The position numbers were made by a program, and so were the translations under genes. 64,000 bases of DNA, taken from the NCBI RefSeq assembly GCF_014205845.1, contig NZ_JACHCR010000001.1, positions 186,001 to 250,000 of the forward strand, written 5' to 3'. Origin of the DNA: Mucilaginibacter cryoferens. Lineage in GTDB: Bacteria > Bacteroidota > Bacteroidia > Sphingobacteriales > Sphingobacteriaceae. The notes beneath the pieces were generated by a model. The model was not told the DNA's origin, did not search any database, and saw nothing but the letters and a program-made list of their open reading frames with translations. Below are positions 55,671 to 64,000 of the stretch, piece by piece; positions within the stretch are counted from its first letter, which is position 1; every line of letters starts with the position of its first letter.

Positions 55671-58600
55671 ATGTCAATAACAGAAATAGCCGTTAAACGG
55701 CCCTTACTTATCGTCGTTATATTCACCGTGCTGTTACTTTTTGGGCTGCTGAGTTACTCCAAACTAAATTACAACCTGTTGCCCAAGATTGAGGTGGCCA
55801 CCGTTTCGGTAAGTACCGTTTATCCCGGAGCATCTGCTTCAGAAGTGGAAACCTCGGTAACTAAAAAACTGGAAGATGCCTTCTCCTCTGTCGAGGGGCT
55901 GGATAAGATCACATCAACTTCCCAGGAAGGCATCTCTCAAATAGCCGTTCAACTTAAAAGCGGGACAGATATTGACGAAGCTGAACGAAACATCCAACGC
56001 AAAGCAGACCAGGCACAAAATGATCTGCCAGAGTCTATCAAGAAGCCGCTGGTGAACAAAATAAACTTAGAGGAAATACCGGTTATCAGGGCCGGGGTAA
56101 CCTCCAAACTTGCCCCGAAAGCTTTATACGATCTGATCGATAAACAAATTACACCGGTACTGCAAAATGTTTCGGGTGTGGGGCAAGTGAATATCATCGG
56201 TGGCGACGAACGGGAAATACAGGTTAATATAGACCAGGGAAAACTCAAAGCTTACGGAATGGACATTACGCAGATCACCGCCGCGGTGAATAATGCTAAC
56301 CAGTCATTCCCGGCCGGAAAGATCGAGACCCTGAACCAGCAATTATCCATTCAATATGATGCCAATGTCAATTCTATAGAGCAGATCAGGAACCTGATCA
56401 TCCGGCAAAAACCGGGCGAAGGCAGCATCTATTTGAAAGACGTAGCGGAGGTGGTTGATGCGACAGCAAAAACAACGGCTATCAATCACATCAACGGTTT
56501 GCCGTCCATCGGTGTTCAGGTAATTAAACAATCTGATGCCAATACCGTAAATGTAGCCAAAGCATTGAAAGCCGCTTTTGCACAAATCGAACAACAATAC
56601 TCGGGTCAGGATCTGAAATTTGCCATTTCCACAGATCAGTCAACTTATACGCTGAAATCTGCTGATGCCGTTATCGAAGATATGGGGTTGGCAATCCTGA
56701 TAGTAGGTTTTGTGATGCTGGCCTTTCTGCATAGTTTCAGGAGTTCCATGTTTGTGCTGGTGGCACTACCCTCGTCCATCATACCAACTTTTATCGCCAT
56801 GTACATGCTGGGCTTTTCCCTCAACCTGATGTCGTTAATGGCCTTGTCGCTTGTTGTTGGCATCCTCGTCGACGATTCTATTGTGGTGCTTGAAAATATA
56901 TACAGGCATCTCGAAGCAGGCGCAGACAAGAAAAAAGCGGCTCTTGACGGGAGAAGTGAGATCGGGTTTACAGCACTCGCCATTACACTGGTAGATGTGG
57001 TGGTATTTTTGCCGCTGGCATTGGCAGGAGGGCTTATCGGCTCTATTTTAAGGGAGTTCTCACTGGTGGTTGTAATCTCTACCCTCATGAGCTTATTCGT
57101 ATCCTTTACGGTAACTCCTATGCTGGCCAGCCGCTTTGGTAAGATTGAGGTAATGAATCCGAAAACGCTTTGGGGTAAACTTAATCTGGCCTTCGAGCAT
57201 ATGATCGATGCCTTAAAAGAAACCTACGGCCGAATGCTAACGGTTGCGCTGCACAAAAAGCGCTGGCTTTTATCCGGCGTTATCATTTTGCTCATCGGCT
57301 CTGTAATGCTGCTTGCAAAAGGCTTCATCGGTGCCGCCTTTATTCAGGCCGGAGATCAGGGAGAAGTAGTTATTAAACTGGAACTTACACCTGCAGCATC
57401 CGTGTACCAAACCAATATGATTACCCAGCAGGTAGAAAAAGTTATTATGGCACAGCCAGAAGTGAGCAAAGTATTCTCCAGTATTGGCTTTGTAGCTGGC
57501 AGTGTTGCCGGAACAAGTAACAGTGTGAATTTGGCAGAATTGACCGTTACGATGAAAGACCTCAAGGAAAGAAGCATTTCCTCAGAAGATTTTGGCGTTT
57601 TTATCCAACAGAAGTTAAGCGCGGTGATACCTGGGGTAAAAGTTACCGCTTCACCAACGTCTATTTCCGGTGCAAATGCCGGTGCGCCTATCCAGGTTGC
57701 TATCAAAGGCGTTAACCTTGCCGAGGTTCGCAAAGTGGCGGAAGCTTACCGAACGGTGATCGCAGGCGTACCGGGAACACAATTTGTTCAGTTATCTGTA
57801 AAAGACCAAAAACAGCAAGTGGAGGTAAAATTAAACCGGGAGAAAATGACGTTGCTTGGCCTTGATGCAAGCCAGGTAGGGCGCGCACTTCAAAATTCTT
57901 TTAGTGGTGATGATAACAGCAAGTTTAAACAGGCCGGAAACGAGTATGATATTTTGATAGGGCTCGACAGCTACAACCGTACGGATATCAGCAACGTAAG
58001 AAATCTTTCATTTACCAATAGTAACGGGCAAAGCTTTGTGCTTAGTCAGTTTGCGGATGTGAAAGACGGGCTTGGCGAAAGTGTACTGGAACGAAGCGAC
58101 CGCTTAGGTTCAATCACTGTAAATGCCAATGTGGCCGGGCGACCTACCGGAACAATTGCCGAAGAGATTAAGGCAAAAGCGAAAAACATTACAGTGCCGA
58201 AAGGTATTACAGTAGAATACCTTGGTGATGTTAAAAATCAGGGAGATGCCTTTGGCAGCCTGGGCCTTGCTTTGCTTACCGCAATTATACTGGTTTACCT
58301 CATCATGGTGGCGCTGTATGAAAGTACAATCTATCCTTTTGTCGTATTATTTTCTATTCCTGTTGCATTGATAGGTGCACTGCTGGCATTAGCGCTAACC
58401 ATGGAATCATTGAATATATTTTCGATCATTGGTATGATTATGCTGCTCGGACTGGTGTCCAAGAATGCCATCCTGATTGTTGACTTTACCAACCAACTGA
58501 AGGATGAAGGTTATCCGGTGACCAAGGCTTTGGTAGAAGCAGGTAAAGAGCGGCTCCGCCCGATTTTAATGACCACGTTGGCCATGATTTTAGGTATGCT

Positions 58601-58775
58601 GCCGATTGCGCTGGCTACGGGCCCCGGTTCTGAGATCAAGAACGGCATGGCCTGGGTAATTATCGGAGGGTTAACCAGTTCCATGATCCTGACACTATTT
58701 GTTGTCCCGTCAATGTACCTGATTATTGAAAACCTAAAAAACAGGTTTAGAGGAACCGCCAAACATAACCTTTAA
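55671..58775 (+). CDS. RND-family efflux transporter permease
   Basis: 1034 residues, standard for the HAE/HME families. TM1 (about 10-30) begins SITEIAVKRPLLIVVIFTVL. Two periplasmic loops and the TM4 acids are in SLVVGILVDDSIVVLENIYRHLEAG, where the adjacent Asp pair (DD) carries proton relay residues. The C-terminal half repeats the fold (GMIMLLGLVSKNAILIVDF ... ARPILMTTLAMILGMLPIAL). It should export hydrophobic drugs or lipids with proton drive; the substrate is unknown. Part of the three-gene pump operon. Confidence 0.96.
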   Translation: MSITEIAVKRPLLIVVIFTVLLLFGLLSYSKLNYNLLPKIEVATVSVSTVYPGASASEVETSVTKKLEDAFSSVEGLDKITSTSQEGISQIAVQLKSGTDIDEAERNIQRKADQAQNDLPESIKKPLVNKINLEEIPVIRAGVTSKLAPKALYDLIDKQITPVLQNVSGVGQVNIIGGDEREIQVNIDQGKLKAYGMDITQITAAVNNANQSFPAGKIETLNQQLSIQYDANVNSIEQIRNLIIRQKPGEGSIYLKDVAEVVDATAKTTAINHINGLPSIGVQVIKQSDANTVNVAKALKAAFAQIEQQYSGQDLKFAISTDQSTYTLKSADAVIEDMGLAILIVGFVMLAFLHSFRSSMFVLVALPSSIIPTFIAMYMLGFSLNLMSLMALSLVVGILVDDSIVVLENIYRHLEAGADKKKAALDGRSEIGFTALAITLVDVVVFLPLALAGGLIGSILREFSLVVVISTLMSLFVSFTVTPMLASRFGKIEVMNPKTLWGKLNLAFEHMIDALKETYGRMLTVALHKKRWLLSGVIILLIGSVMLLAKGFIGAAFIQAGDQGEVVIKLELTPAASVYQTNMITQQVEKVIMAQPEVSKVFSSIGFVAGSVAGTSNSVNLAELTVTMKDLKERSISSEDFGVFIQQKLSAVIPGVKVTASPTSISGANAGAPIQVAIKGVNLAEVRKVAEAYRTVIAGVPGTQFVQLSVKDQKQQVEVKLNREKMTLLGLDASQVGRALQNSFSGDDNSKFKQAGNEYDILIGLDSYNRTDISNVRNLSFTNSNGQSFVLSQFADVKDGLGESVLERSDRLGSITVNANVAGRPTGTIAEEIKAKAKNITVPKGITVEYLGDVKNQGDAFGSLGLALLTAIILVYLIMVALYESTIYPFVVLFSIPVALIGALLALALTMESLNIFSIIGMIMLLGLVSKNAILIVDFTNQLKDEGYPVTKALVEAGKERLRPILMTTLAMILGMLPIALATGPGSEIKNGMAWVIIGGLTSSMILTLFVVPSMYLIIENLKNRFRGTAKHNL

Positions 58776-58852
58776 ACATCAAACGCCTCGGGTTTCGATA
58801 ATCTTTCCCGTTAAAGCGCAGTCTTTCGTATCAAGCGAAATAGTTGAGGAGT

Positions 58853-58897
58853 AAGCTATGCGTATTTGTTTTACGTAATACCAAATACGCATAGCTT
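58853..58897. terminator. hairpin between convergent RND and TetR genes
   Basis: AAGCTATGCGTATTTG (58853-58868) and CAAATACGCATAGCTT (58882-58897) pair perfectly over 16 bp with a 13-nt loop. No long T-run follows, but its place between convergent genes suggests a bidirectional terminator. Confidence 0.7.
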
Positions 58898-58910
58898 TGT
58901 GAAACGCCTA

Positions 58911-59507
58911 CTATTGGTGCCTACCTACTATCCTTGCCACTGTCCATTGCCAGTTCTCCAAAATGCCATGGTTATCAAGTTTGCAAAGGTCGCGAAGTAT
59001 AGTAATAGATTCTATCCCAAATACAAGACTTAGCGCATATACCATATGGTCAAACTCTGGCTTTGAAACAGTATTGTTCAAAGGAGCCAATGCTTCTGCG
59101 ATCAAAGCAATACGTCTGCCGCCTCTTAACTGTGTTTGGTTATCAATTAACGATTCGCCAATAACAGAACTGAGGAAAAGTCTAAATTCACTTTCATTTT
59201 CTATAAACAGATTAAAATGATAATTTATTAATCGCTCAAGTCTTAGCGCAACGTTATCATCTGGCAAATCTTTAAACAAACCTTCGGGTTTTTCAGATTT
59301 AAGCTGAAGTGAAGCCTCCCTTTTCAGGGCATCCAGCTTGGTGAAATAGCGGTAAGCTGTCGCTTTTGAGATACCAGCCTCTTTTGCCGCTTGCTCAATA
59401 CTATTTAAATTTCCTTTTTTTAAAAGCTCATTTGCTTTTGATATTAAAACCTCGCGGGTCTTTAATTTCTGAATGATTCTTCCCTTATCTAATTGCAGCT
59501 TAGTCAT
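58911..59507 (-). CDS. TetR/AcrR-family transcriptional repressor
   Basis: 198 residues. The N-terminal helix-turn-helix reads NSIEQAAKEAGISKATAYRYFTKLDALKREA; the rest is a helical ligand domain (VFGIESITILRDL near the C terminus). It is divergent from the SDR-hydrolase pair (starts 75 bp apart) and convergent with the pump operon. A palindromic site on the shared promoter fits autoregulation plus control of the SDR operon. Control of the pump is possible but not shown. Confidence 0.9.
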   Translation of the reverse strand: MTKLQLDKGRIIQKLKTREVLISKANELLKKGNLNSIEQAAKEAGISKATAYRYFTKLDALKREASLQLKSEKPEGLFKDLPDDNVALRLERLINYHFNLFIENESEFRLFLSSVIGESLIDNQTQLRGGRRIALIAEALAPLNNTVSKPEFDHMVYALSLVFGIESITILRDLCKLDNHGILENWQWTVARIVGRHQ

Positions 59508-59556
59508 TGTGAGACTTTTTTCTCATTAAATTTTTTTAATTAAAATAAAGATAATA

Positions 59557-59584
59557 CATTTGTGAGACAATAGTATCACAAATG
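59557..59584. promoter_or_regulatory. TetR-type operator overlapping the SDR promoter and start codon
   Basis: CATTTGTGA (59557-59565) and TCACAAATG (59576-59584) are perfect inverted 9-bp arms around a 10-bp spacer. The left arm overlaps a -7 box TACATTTG (59555-59562), and the right arm covers the SDR ATG (59582). A second imperfect dyad, GTGAGACTTTTTTCTCATTA, lies beside the TetR start. Confidence 0.75.
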
Positions 59585-60352
59585 AAGAAAATAGCATTTA
59601 TCACAGGTGCCTCTTCCGGCATTGGAAAAGCGTTGGCGTTGGCATTAGCGAAAGAAAATTACAACCTGATTTTAACCGCCAGGAGAAAGAATTTGCTGGA
59701 CGAACTTAAAATAGAAATACAATTGGTTTACCCGGTTGAGATCTTGACACTTGAAATGGATATCCGGGATATCACAAATACCTTCGAACTAATTAATAGT
59801 TTAGATGATTGGTGGAAAAGTATTGACCTGCTGATAAACAATGCGGGACTTGCCGCGGGGCTGGACCATTTCCAGGATGCTGATTTCAACGATTGGAATA
59901 CCATGATCGATACTAACATCCGGGGATTGCTTGCAGTAAGCCAGCCTGTTTCAAAACTAATGGCAGCCCGTAGGCGGGGACATATTGTTAATCTCAGCTC
60001 CATAGCAGGGACGCAAGTATATGAAAAGGGAAACATTTATTGTGCCACCAAACATGCCGTTGAAGCGATCAGCAAAAGTATGCGCATTGATCTATTAAAA
60101 CATCGGGTGAGGGTAACTACGATCAGTCCCGGCGCAGTGGAAACGGAATTTTCGGCTGTACGTTTTAAAAAAGATATGGATCGCGTAAAAAAAGTTTATG
60201 AAGGTTATGAACCTTTAAAAGCGCAGGATGTTGCGGCGGCTATTATTTATGCCATATCGCAACCTGTAAATGTTAATATTAATTATATTGAAGTAACGCC
60301 CCTGGCACAGGCCAATGCATTTTATTTAGACAGAAATCAACAGGCATCATGA
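59582..60352 (+). CDS. short-chain dehydrogenase/reductase
   Basis: 256 residues, classical SDR. TGASSGIG at 8-15, NNAG at 86-89, catalytic Ser140 in NLSSIAG and Tyr153-x-x-x-Lys157 in YCATKHA. Similar to YdfG-type 3-hydroxy acid dehydrogenases (C-terminal NVNINYIEVTPLAQANAF). The ATG lies inside the operator. Overlaps the next gene by ATGA, so the two are coupled. Confidence 0.92.
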   Translation: MKKIAFITGASSGIGKALALALAKENYNLILTARRKNLLDELKIEIQLVYPVEILTLEMDIRDITNTFELINSLDDWWKSIDLLINNAGLAAGLDHFQDADFNDWNTMIDTNIRGLLAVSQPVSKLMAARRRGHIVNLSSIAGTQVYEKGNIYCATKHAVEAISKSMRIDLLKHRVRVTTISPGAVETEFSAVRFKKDMDRVKKVYEGYEPLKAQDVAAAIIYAISQPVNVNINYIEVTPLAQANAFYLDRNQQAS

Positions 60353-61167
60353 GAAAGGAAACAATTATTCGCGGCGTAAATATGGTTTACGATGATCTCG
60401 GAACAGGAGATGTTATTCTGCTGATCCATGGTCAGCCCTTCAACCGCAGCATGTGGAACGATCAGAAAGATCTACTACTTAAAAATTACCGGCTGATTAT
60501 TCCTGATCTGCGGGGCTATGGTGAATCTGGCATAACCGAAGGCATGGTATTACTGGATGAGCTGGCACTCGACCTGATTCATTTGCTGGATCAGTTAAGG
60601 ATAGGCAGGGCTATTGTAATAGGTCTGTCGATGGGTGGCCAAATTGCGTTGGAAATGTACAGGTGGCAACCGGGTTTGTTTAAAGGTATTGTGCTGGCCG
60701 ATACTGATGCCAGAGCAGAAGATGAGAAAGGTTATCAAAACCGACTAGCTCTTTCGGCTAAAATATTAAGAGACGGAATGGAAAGGTTTACAGATGAGAG
60801 GATCAGGCATTTTATGTGCACCAATACTTTTGAAAATAAGCCTGAAGTAACCGCCCGAGTTTCTTATATGATGAAAACCACCAACCCGGCAGGCTCGGCA
60901 GCGGTGCAGCGAGGGCGGGCGGAAAGGCTTGATTATACACCATTGCTGGAAAAAATAGACTTCCCGGCTTTAATAGTTGTTGGAGACCAGGATGAATTTA
61001 CCCCGGTAGAATGTGCAACCTATATGCATGAAAGAATCAAAAATTCAACACTCGCCGTATTAGCAAACTCGGGGCACATTGCCAATATGGAGCAGCCTGA
61101 TGAATTTAACAAAACATTGGAGAAATTTCTTTTAAGTTTAAACGGCTATACAATAGCAGTCTTGTAA
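60349..61167 (+). CDS. alpha/beta-hydrolase
   Basis: 272 residues. Oxyanion-hole motif HGQPFNRSMW (27-36), nucleophile Ser94 in GLSMGG (92-97), acid in VVGDQDEFTP and general-base His in NSGHIANMEQPDEF near residue 245. The family includes esterases, lactonases and C-C hydrolases; the substrate is not clear. It is coupled to the upstream SDR and shares its TetR-type operator. Confidence 0.9.
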   Translation: MRKETIIRGVNMVYDDLGTGDVILLIHGQPFNRSMWNDQKDLLLKNYRLIIPDLRGYGESGITEGMVLLDELALDLIHLLDQLRIGRAIVIGLSMGGQIALEMYRWQPGLFKGIVLADTDARAEDEKGYQNRLALSAKILRDGMERFTDERIRHFMCTNTFENKPEVTARVSYMMKTTNPAGSAAVQRGRAERLDYTPLLEKIDFPALIVVGDQDEFTPVECATYMHERIKNSTLAVLANSGHIANMEQPDEFNKTLEKFLLSLNGYTIAVL

Positions 61168-61332
61168 AACGAATTTAAATTTTTAAAAATCAGAACGTTA
61201 ACATCCGCTGAACAATCACATATCTTTAAAATCATTCTTCATCCGCGCCGTAGTTACTATATTCATTTTCAACCTCTACCATTAATAAAGCATGCCCACA
61301 AACCCGTTTCCAATGGAGGTAGTATTTATCTG

Positions 61333-62082
61333 TCAATATCTCCATTGGCTTATAGCGCTTTGTAATAACGGTTCCATTATTTTATACCCTGTAATATTAG
61401 GATGAACACCATCTTTGGTCAGGTTCTTTTTTAATCCACCTTCGCTATCTTTCATAGCATTGTAATAATCAAGGTAGGTTATTTGATGAGCAGCAGCGTA
61501 CACTTTTAGTTTATGGTTAAGATGGGCTATTTTTCCCGAAGGTTCCAGCCCCCTTTTCCAGGGATAATCTATTGCCGGTAATATTGAACAAATAACTGGT
61601 TTTATATGATTGGCCTTTGCCAGCTCGATCATCGACACCAGGTTGCCAAATATTTCATCAATAGTTGCCGGCCCTGTATTTCCGGCAATATCATTAGTGC
61701 CCCCCAAAATGATCACTATTTTAGGTTTAAGATTGATTACATCCTGCCTGAAACGCAGTAGCAGCTGCGGCGTTGTTTGACCGCTTATCCCCCTGTCAAT
61801 ATAGTTCATATTTACTTTAAAAAAGGAGGGATCGGTATCTGCCCAAAGTTCGGTGATAGAATCACCTATCAGCAATACCAGATCCTTTTTACCAGCACCC
61901 AGTTTTTTATTATCATCCTGGTAATATTTAAGATTGGCCCAATCATTATGCAGCTTGTTATCTTCCTCTTTTTCCTCAACGCTTACGGTTGTTACTTTCA
62001 TCTTTGAAGTATCCGTTAAACCTTGTCCATAGGCCGATAAATGCAGGCCCGAAATGATGATTACCTTTATTATATTTTTCAC
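61333..62082 (-). CDS. SGNH/GDSL-family hydrolase (exported)
   Basis: 249 residues. Signal peptide MKNIIKVIIISGLHLSAYGQ. Block I GDSITELW with nucleophile Ser75, block III GGTNDIAGN and block V DGVHPN carry the catalytic Ser, Asn and Asp/His residues of SGNH esterases. Such enzymes remove acetyl or acyl groups from glycans or lipids. It lies 100 bp after the SusD gene on the same strand, so it may belong to the third SusCD locus. Confidence 0.9.
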   Translation of the reverse strand: MKNIIKVIIISGLHLSAYGQGLTDTSKMKVTTVSVEEKEEDNKLHNDWANLKYYQDDNKKLGAGKKDLVLLIGDSITELWADTDPSFFKVNMNYIDRGISGQTTPQLLLRFRQDVINLKPKIVIILGGTNDIAGNTGPATIDEIFGNLVSMIELAKANHIKPVICSILPAIDYPWKRGLEPSGKIAHLNHKLKVYAAAHQITYLDYYNAMKDSEGGLKKNLTKDGVHPNITGYKIMEPLLQSAISQWRY

Positions 62083-62181
62083 TGGTATTATTCAACTTAG
62101 TTTTAAAAATTCCATCTAATGAAAAAGGAGGAGATAAATATAAATACCTCCCCCATTTTCACAACATTATATACACTTCAA

Positions 62182-63660
62182 CTAAAAGCCCGGGTTTTGT
62201 TTGGCAAGCGGATTGGTGTTTAATTCATCCAACGGAAGCGGGTACAACAAATAATTGGTATTGGCCGTACCTCTTTGCTGTTTGATGATATCCATCGCCG
62301 CCACTTTATGCACAGCCGAAGGGTCGGCAATCATTTGGTTACTGTACCTCACCAGGTCAAACCACCTGTCGCCCTGGAAAGCCATTTCAAACCTGCGCTG
62401 CTGATCTACCTCATCTCTGAAAAGATTTTTGCTGGCCAATATAGCAAGTGATGTTTCACCAATCCCTGCCCTCACCCGTATGGCATTAAGCCGGGCAAGG
62501 CCATCGGCTGTTGGTCCATTGAGCTCGTTTGATGCTTCTGCAAACATCAAGTAAACATCATCCAGCGTTAGCAGCGGATAGTTATCCTTACTCGCAAAAA
62601 AATTGGTGCTGCGCCATTTATATACAAACCAGCCCCCGTCATTACCATCTCCGGTTCCAAGTATAGCACTGGTATAGCTGGTGCCGCCTTCCACTGTTCC
62701 CCTGTTTTTCCACCTTTGGTCATTAACCGTATCTACCGCGTTCATCAGGTTATCTGTTGGAATATTGTATTTAGGAAAAGAATAGGAAGCTGGCGGGGAG
62801 GGTAAAACGAGGTCGGGCAAGGTAAACCCACCGTCATCGGTACCAGCATATTGCACCTCAAAGATAGATTCCTGGTGATTTTTGAAAGGCAGCAAGTCAT
62901 TAAACGGAGTGTTTAAACTTGTACCATAGTTTGCATTGCTCATCACTTTACCAGCAGCACTGATACATAGTTGCCATTTACGTTCATACAAATAAACCTT
63001 AGCCTGCAAAGCGTTCACCGCACCTTTAGTAGCCCTTGTACGGTCGATACCTGTATTGCCAAAACTTTCGGGCAGTAAACTTTCGGCTAAAGTAAGGTCA
63101 CTTTCAATTTGTGTATAAACCTGGTCGGTTGTGGAACGGGCCATAGCCGACTGGCTTTCTGTTTCTGTAGGTACTAAATGCAATGGCACACCACCAAAAC
63201 ATTTTACCAGGTTAAAATAATGCAGCGCTCTTAAAAAATAAGCTTCACCCAGTATCTGGCCACGTCTTTGGGTAGTAATACCCGTTGTTATAGATGGTAC
63301 ATATTTGATGACCGAATTGGCCCTATTGATGCCCTTAAAAGCATTTAGAAAAAGCCTGCCCGGTTGACTGGTTGTTGCGGTCCACTGAATTTTATCGAGC
63401 GCGAACACATCGGCATTAGCCGAGCTAACATCGTCAGAAGGCATTTCGCCCAACAGGTTCAATACAGAACCGTAATAGCCATCGTCCTGCAAAGCATCGT
63501 AGCAGCCTGTAATGGCCGATTCTGCGTCGTCGCCATTTTTGAAATAATTATCGGCAGTAATGGCGGTTAATGGTGGTTTGTCAAGCACTTTTTTACATGA
63601 CATGGTGCCGCAAAGCAGCATAGCCAGTACAAAAAGGAATTGATTAATATATCGTTTCAT
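62182..63660 (-). CDS. SusD/RagB-type lipoprotein
   Basis: 492 residues. Lipobox Cys22 (MLLCGTMSCKKVLDKPP), N-terminal NYFKNGDDAESAITGCYDALQDDGYYG, FLRALHYFNLVKCFGGVPLHLV, and C-terminal RDEVDQQRRFEMAFQGDRWFDLVRY with LNTNPLAKQNPGF. It binds glycan for the SusC partner that precedes it by 25 bp. Together with the SGNH hydrolase it suggests uptake of an acylated glycan, which is inference. Confidence 0.95.
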   Translation of the reverse strand: MKRYINQFLFVLAMLLCGTMSCKKVLDKPPLTAITADNYFKNGDDAESAITGCYDALQDDGYYGSVLNLLGEMPSDDVSSANADVFALDKIQWTATTSQPGRLFLNAFKGINRANSVIKYVPSITTGITTQRRGQILGEAYFLRALHYFNLVKCFGGVPLHLVPTETESQSAMARSTTDQVYTQIESDLTLAESLLPESFGNTGIDRTRATKGAVNALQAKVYLYERKWQLCISAAGKVMSNANYGTSLNTPFNDLLPFKNHQESIFEVQYAGTDDGGFTLPDLVLPSPPASYSFPKYNIPTDNLMNAVDTVNDQRWKNRGTVEGGTSYTSAILGTGDGNDGGWFVYKWRSTNFFASKDNYPLLTLDDVYLMFAEASNELNGPTADGLARLNAIRVRAGIGETSLAILASKNLFRDEVDQQRRFEMAFQGDRWFDLVRYSNQMIADPSAVHKVAAMDIIKQQRGTANTNYLLYPLPLDELNTNPLAKQNPGF

Positions 63661-63685
63661 ATCATTTAAGCTATTTAGTCATGAA

Positions 63686-64000
63686 TTAAAATTGAACGTT
63701 GATACCCAGTGTATAGGTTTTAGCGGGAGGATAAACACCATAATCCCTGCCGAAACCAGTATTGGATAGCGGATCGGCATTCACTTCAGGATCATACCCT
63801 TTGTACCTGGTAAATGTTAATATATTTTGCCCGGTAGCAAAAATCCTCAAAGAAGAGATCCCTACTTTTTTAATAAGGCTTACCGGAAAAGTATAACCAA
63901 GGGTTAAGTTTTTCAATCGCACGTAAGTACCACTTTCCAGGTATTGGGTAGAAAAAGTGCTGTTACCATTCGGGTCACCATAAACTTCACGTGGAAGATT
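63686..64000 (-). CDS. SusC/RagA-type transporter, C-terminal end (5' part outside window)
   Basis: 105 codons at the window edge, open to base 64000. The end of a SusC barrel: TYVRLKNLTLGYTFPVSLIK, LRIFATGQNILTFTRYKGYD and VYPPAKTYTLGINVQF. It is the first gene of the third SusCD pair. Nothing can be said about an STN domain or specificity. Confidence 0.92.
   Translation of the reverse strand, partial: NLPREVYGDPNGNSTFSTQYLESGTYVRLKNLTLGYTFPVSLIKKVGISSLRIFATGQNILTFTRYKGYDPEVNADPLSNTGFGRDYGVYPPAKTYTLGINVQF

Overview
The window looks like chromosome of a Bacteroidota bacterium of the Sphingobacteriaceae, probably close to Mucilaginibacter or Pedobacter. The family-level placement is well supported: SusC/SusD pairs, a FecR and ECF-sigma pair, a MurF-Alr fusion, LytS-type kinase, DUF4397/DUF4421/DUF2141 proteins, promoters of the TTG-N19-TAnnTTTG type and an almost complete lack of Shine-Dalgarno sites. 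The genus is an inference. No rRNA genes and no CRISPR array were seen.

1-22.6 kb is mostly housekeeping sequence. It holds the 5' part of a GH127-like secreted glycosidase, a YciO protein, a trpD-trpF-trpB-trpA operon read leftwards, a KirBac potassium channel, recR with a glycosyltransferase and an SDR, a DinB-fold protein, a sodium:solute symporter, a LOG-family protein, a DUF1624 membrane protein, two tandem TetA-type MFS pumps, a DUF502 protein, the MurF-Alr fusion and recX. The trp operon is preceded by a complete attenuator: a 17-codon leader peptide with three consecutive Trp codons, a competing antiterminator and an intrinsic terminator. A REPIN-like palindromic pair lies between the attenuator and trpD, and a 714-bp nest of repeats with terminal inverted repeats follows the channel gene.

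22.5-25.4 kb has tRNA-Gly(GCC) and tRNA-Leu(UAA), followed by a large serine recombinase on the opposite strand. Its reading frame runs through the tRNA-Leu terminator and the tRNA itself. Two small genes accompany it, which suggests an integrated element or its remnant.

25.4-39.6 kb is a sugar-acid and pentose-glycan utilisation island. Leftward: an FAH-fold 2-keto-3-deoxy-sugar-acid dehydratase, a decayed aldehyde dehydrogenase, an IlvD/Edd sugar-acid dehydratase and a GntP transporter, with an AraC regulator upstream. Rightward: SusC, SusD and a GH3 enzyme with a PA14 insert. A motif of about 25-30 bp occurs three times in the intergenic regions of this island and may define its regulon.

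39.6-47.7 kb has two unrecognised small ORFs and a second SusC/SusD pair. That pair carries an STN domain and FecR, with the ECF sigma gene divergent. A perfect 19-bp inverted repeat lies between fecR and sigma.

47.7-53 kb holds small envelope proteins, an LytS-type histidine kinase whose response-regulator partner is reduced to 19 codons, and a receiver-like protein lacking the phospho-acceptor Asp. 53-61.2 kb has a TolC-adaptor-RND efflux operon, a TetR repressor with a palindromic site at the divergent promoter, and an SDR plus alpha/beta-hydrolase pair. 61.3-64 kb has an SGNH hydrolase and a third SusD/SusC locus that runs off the window.
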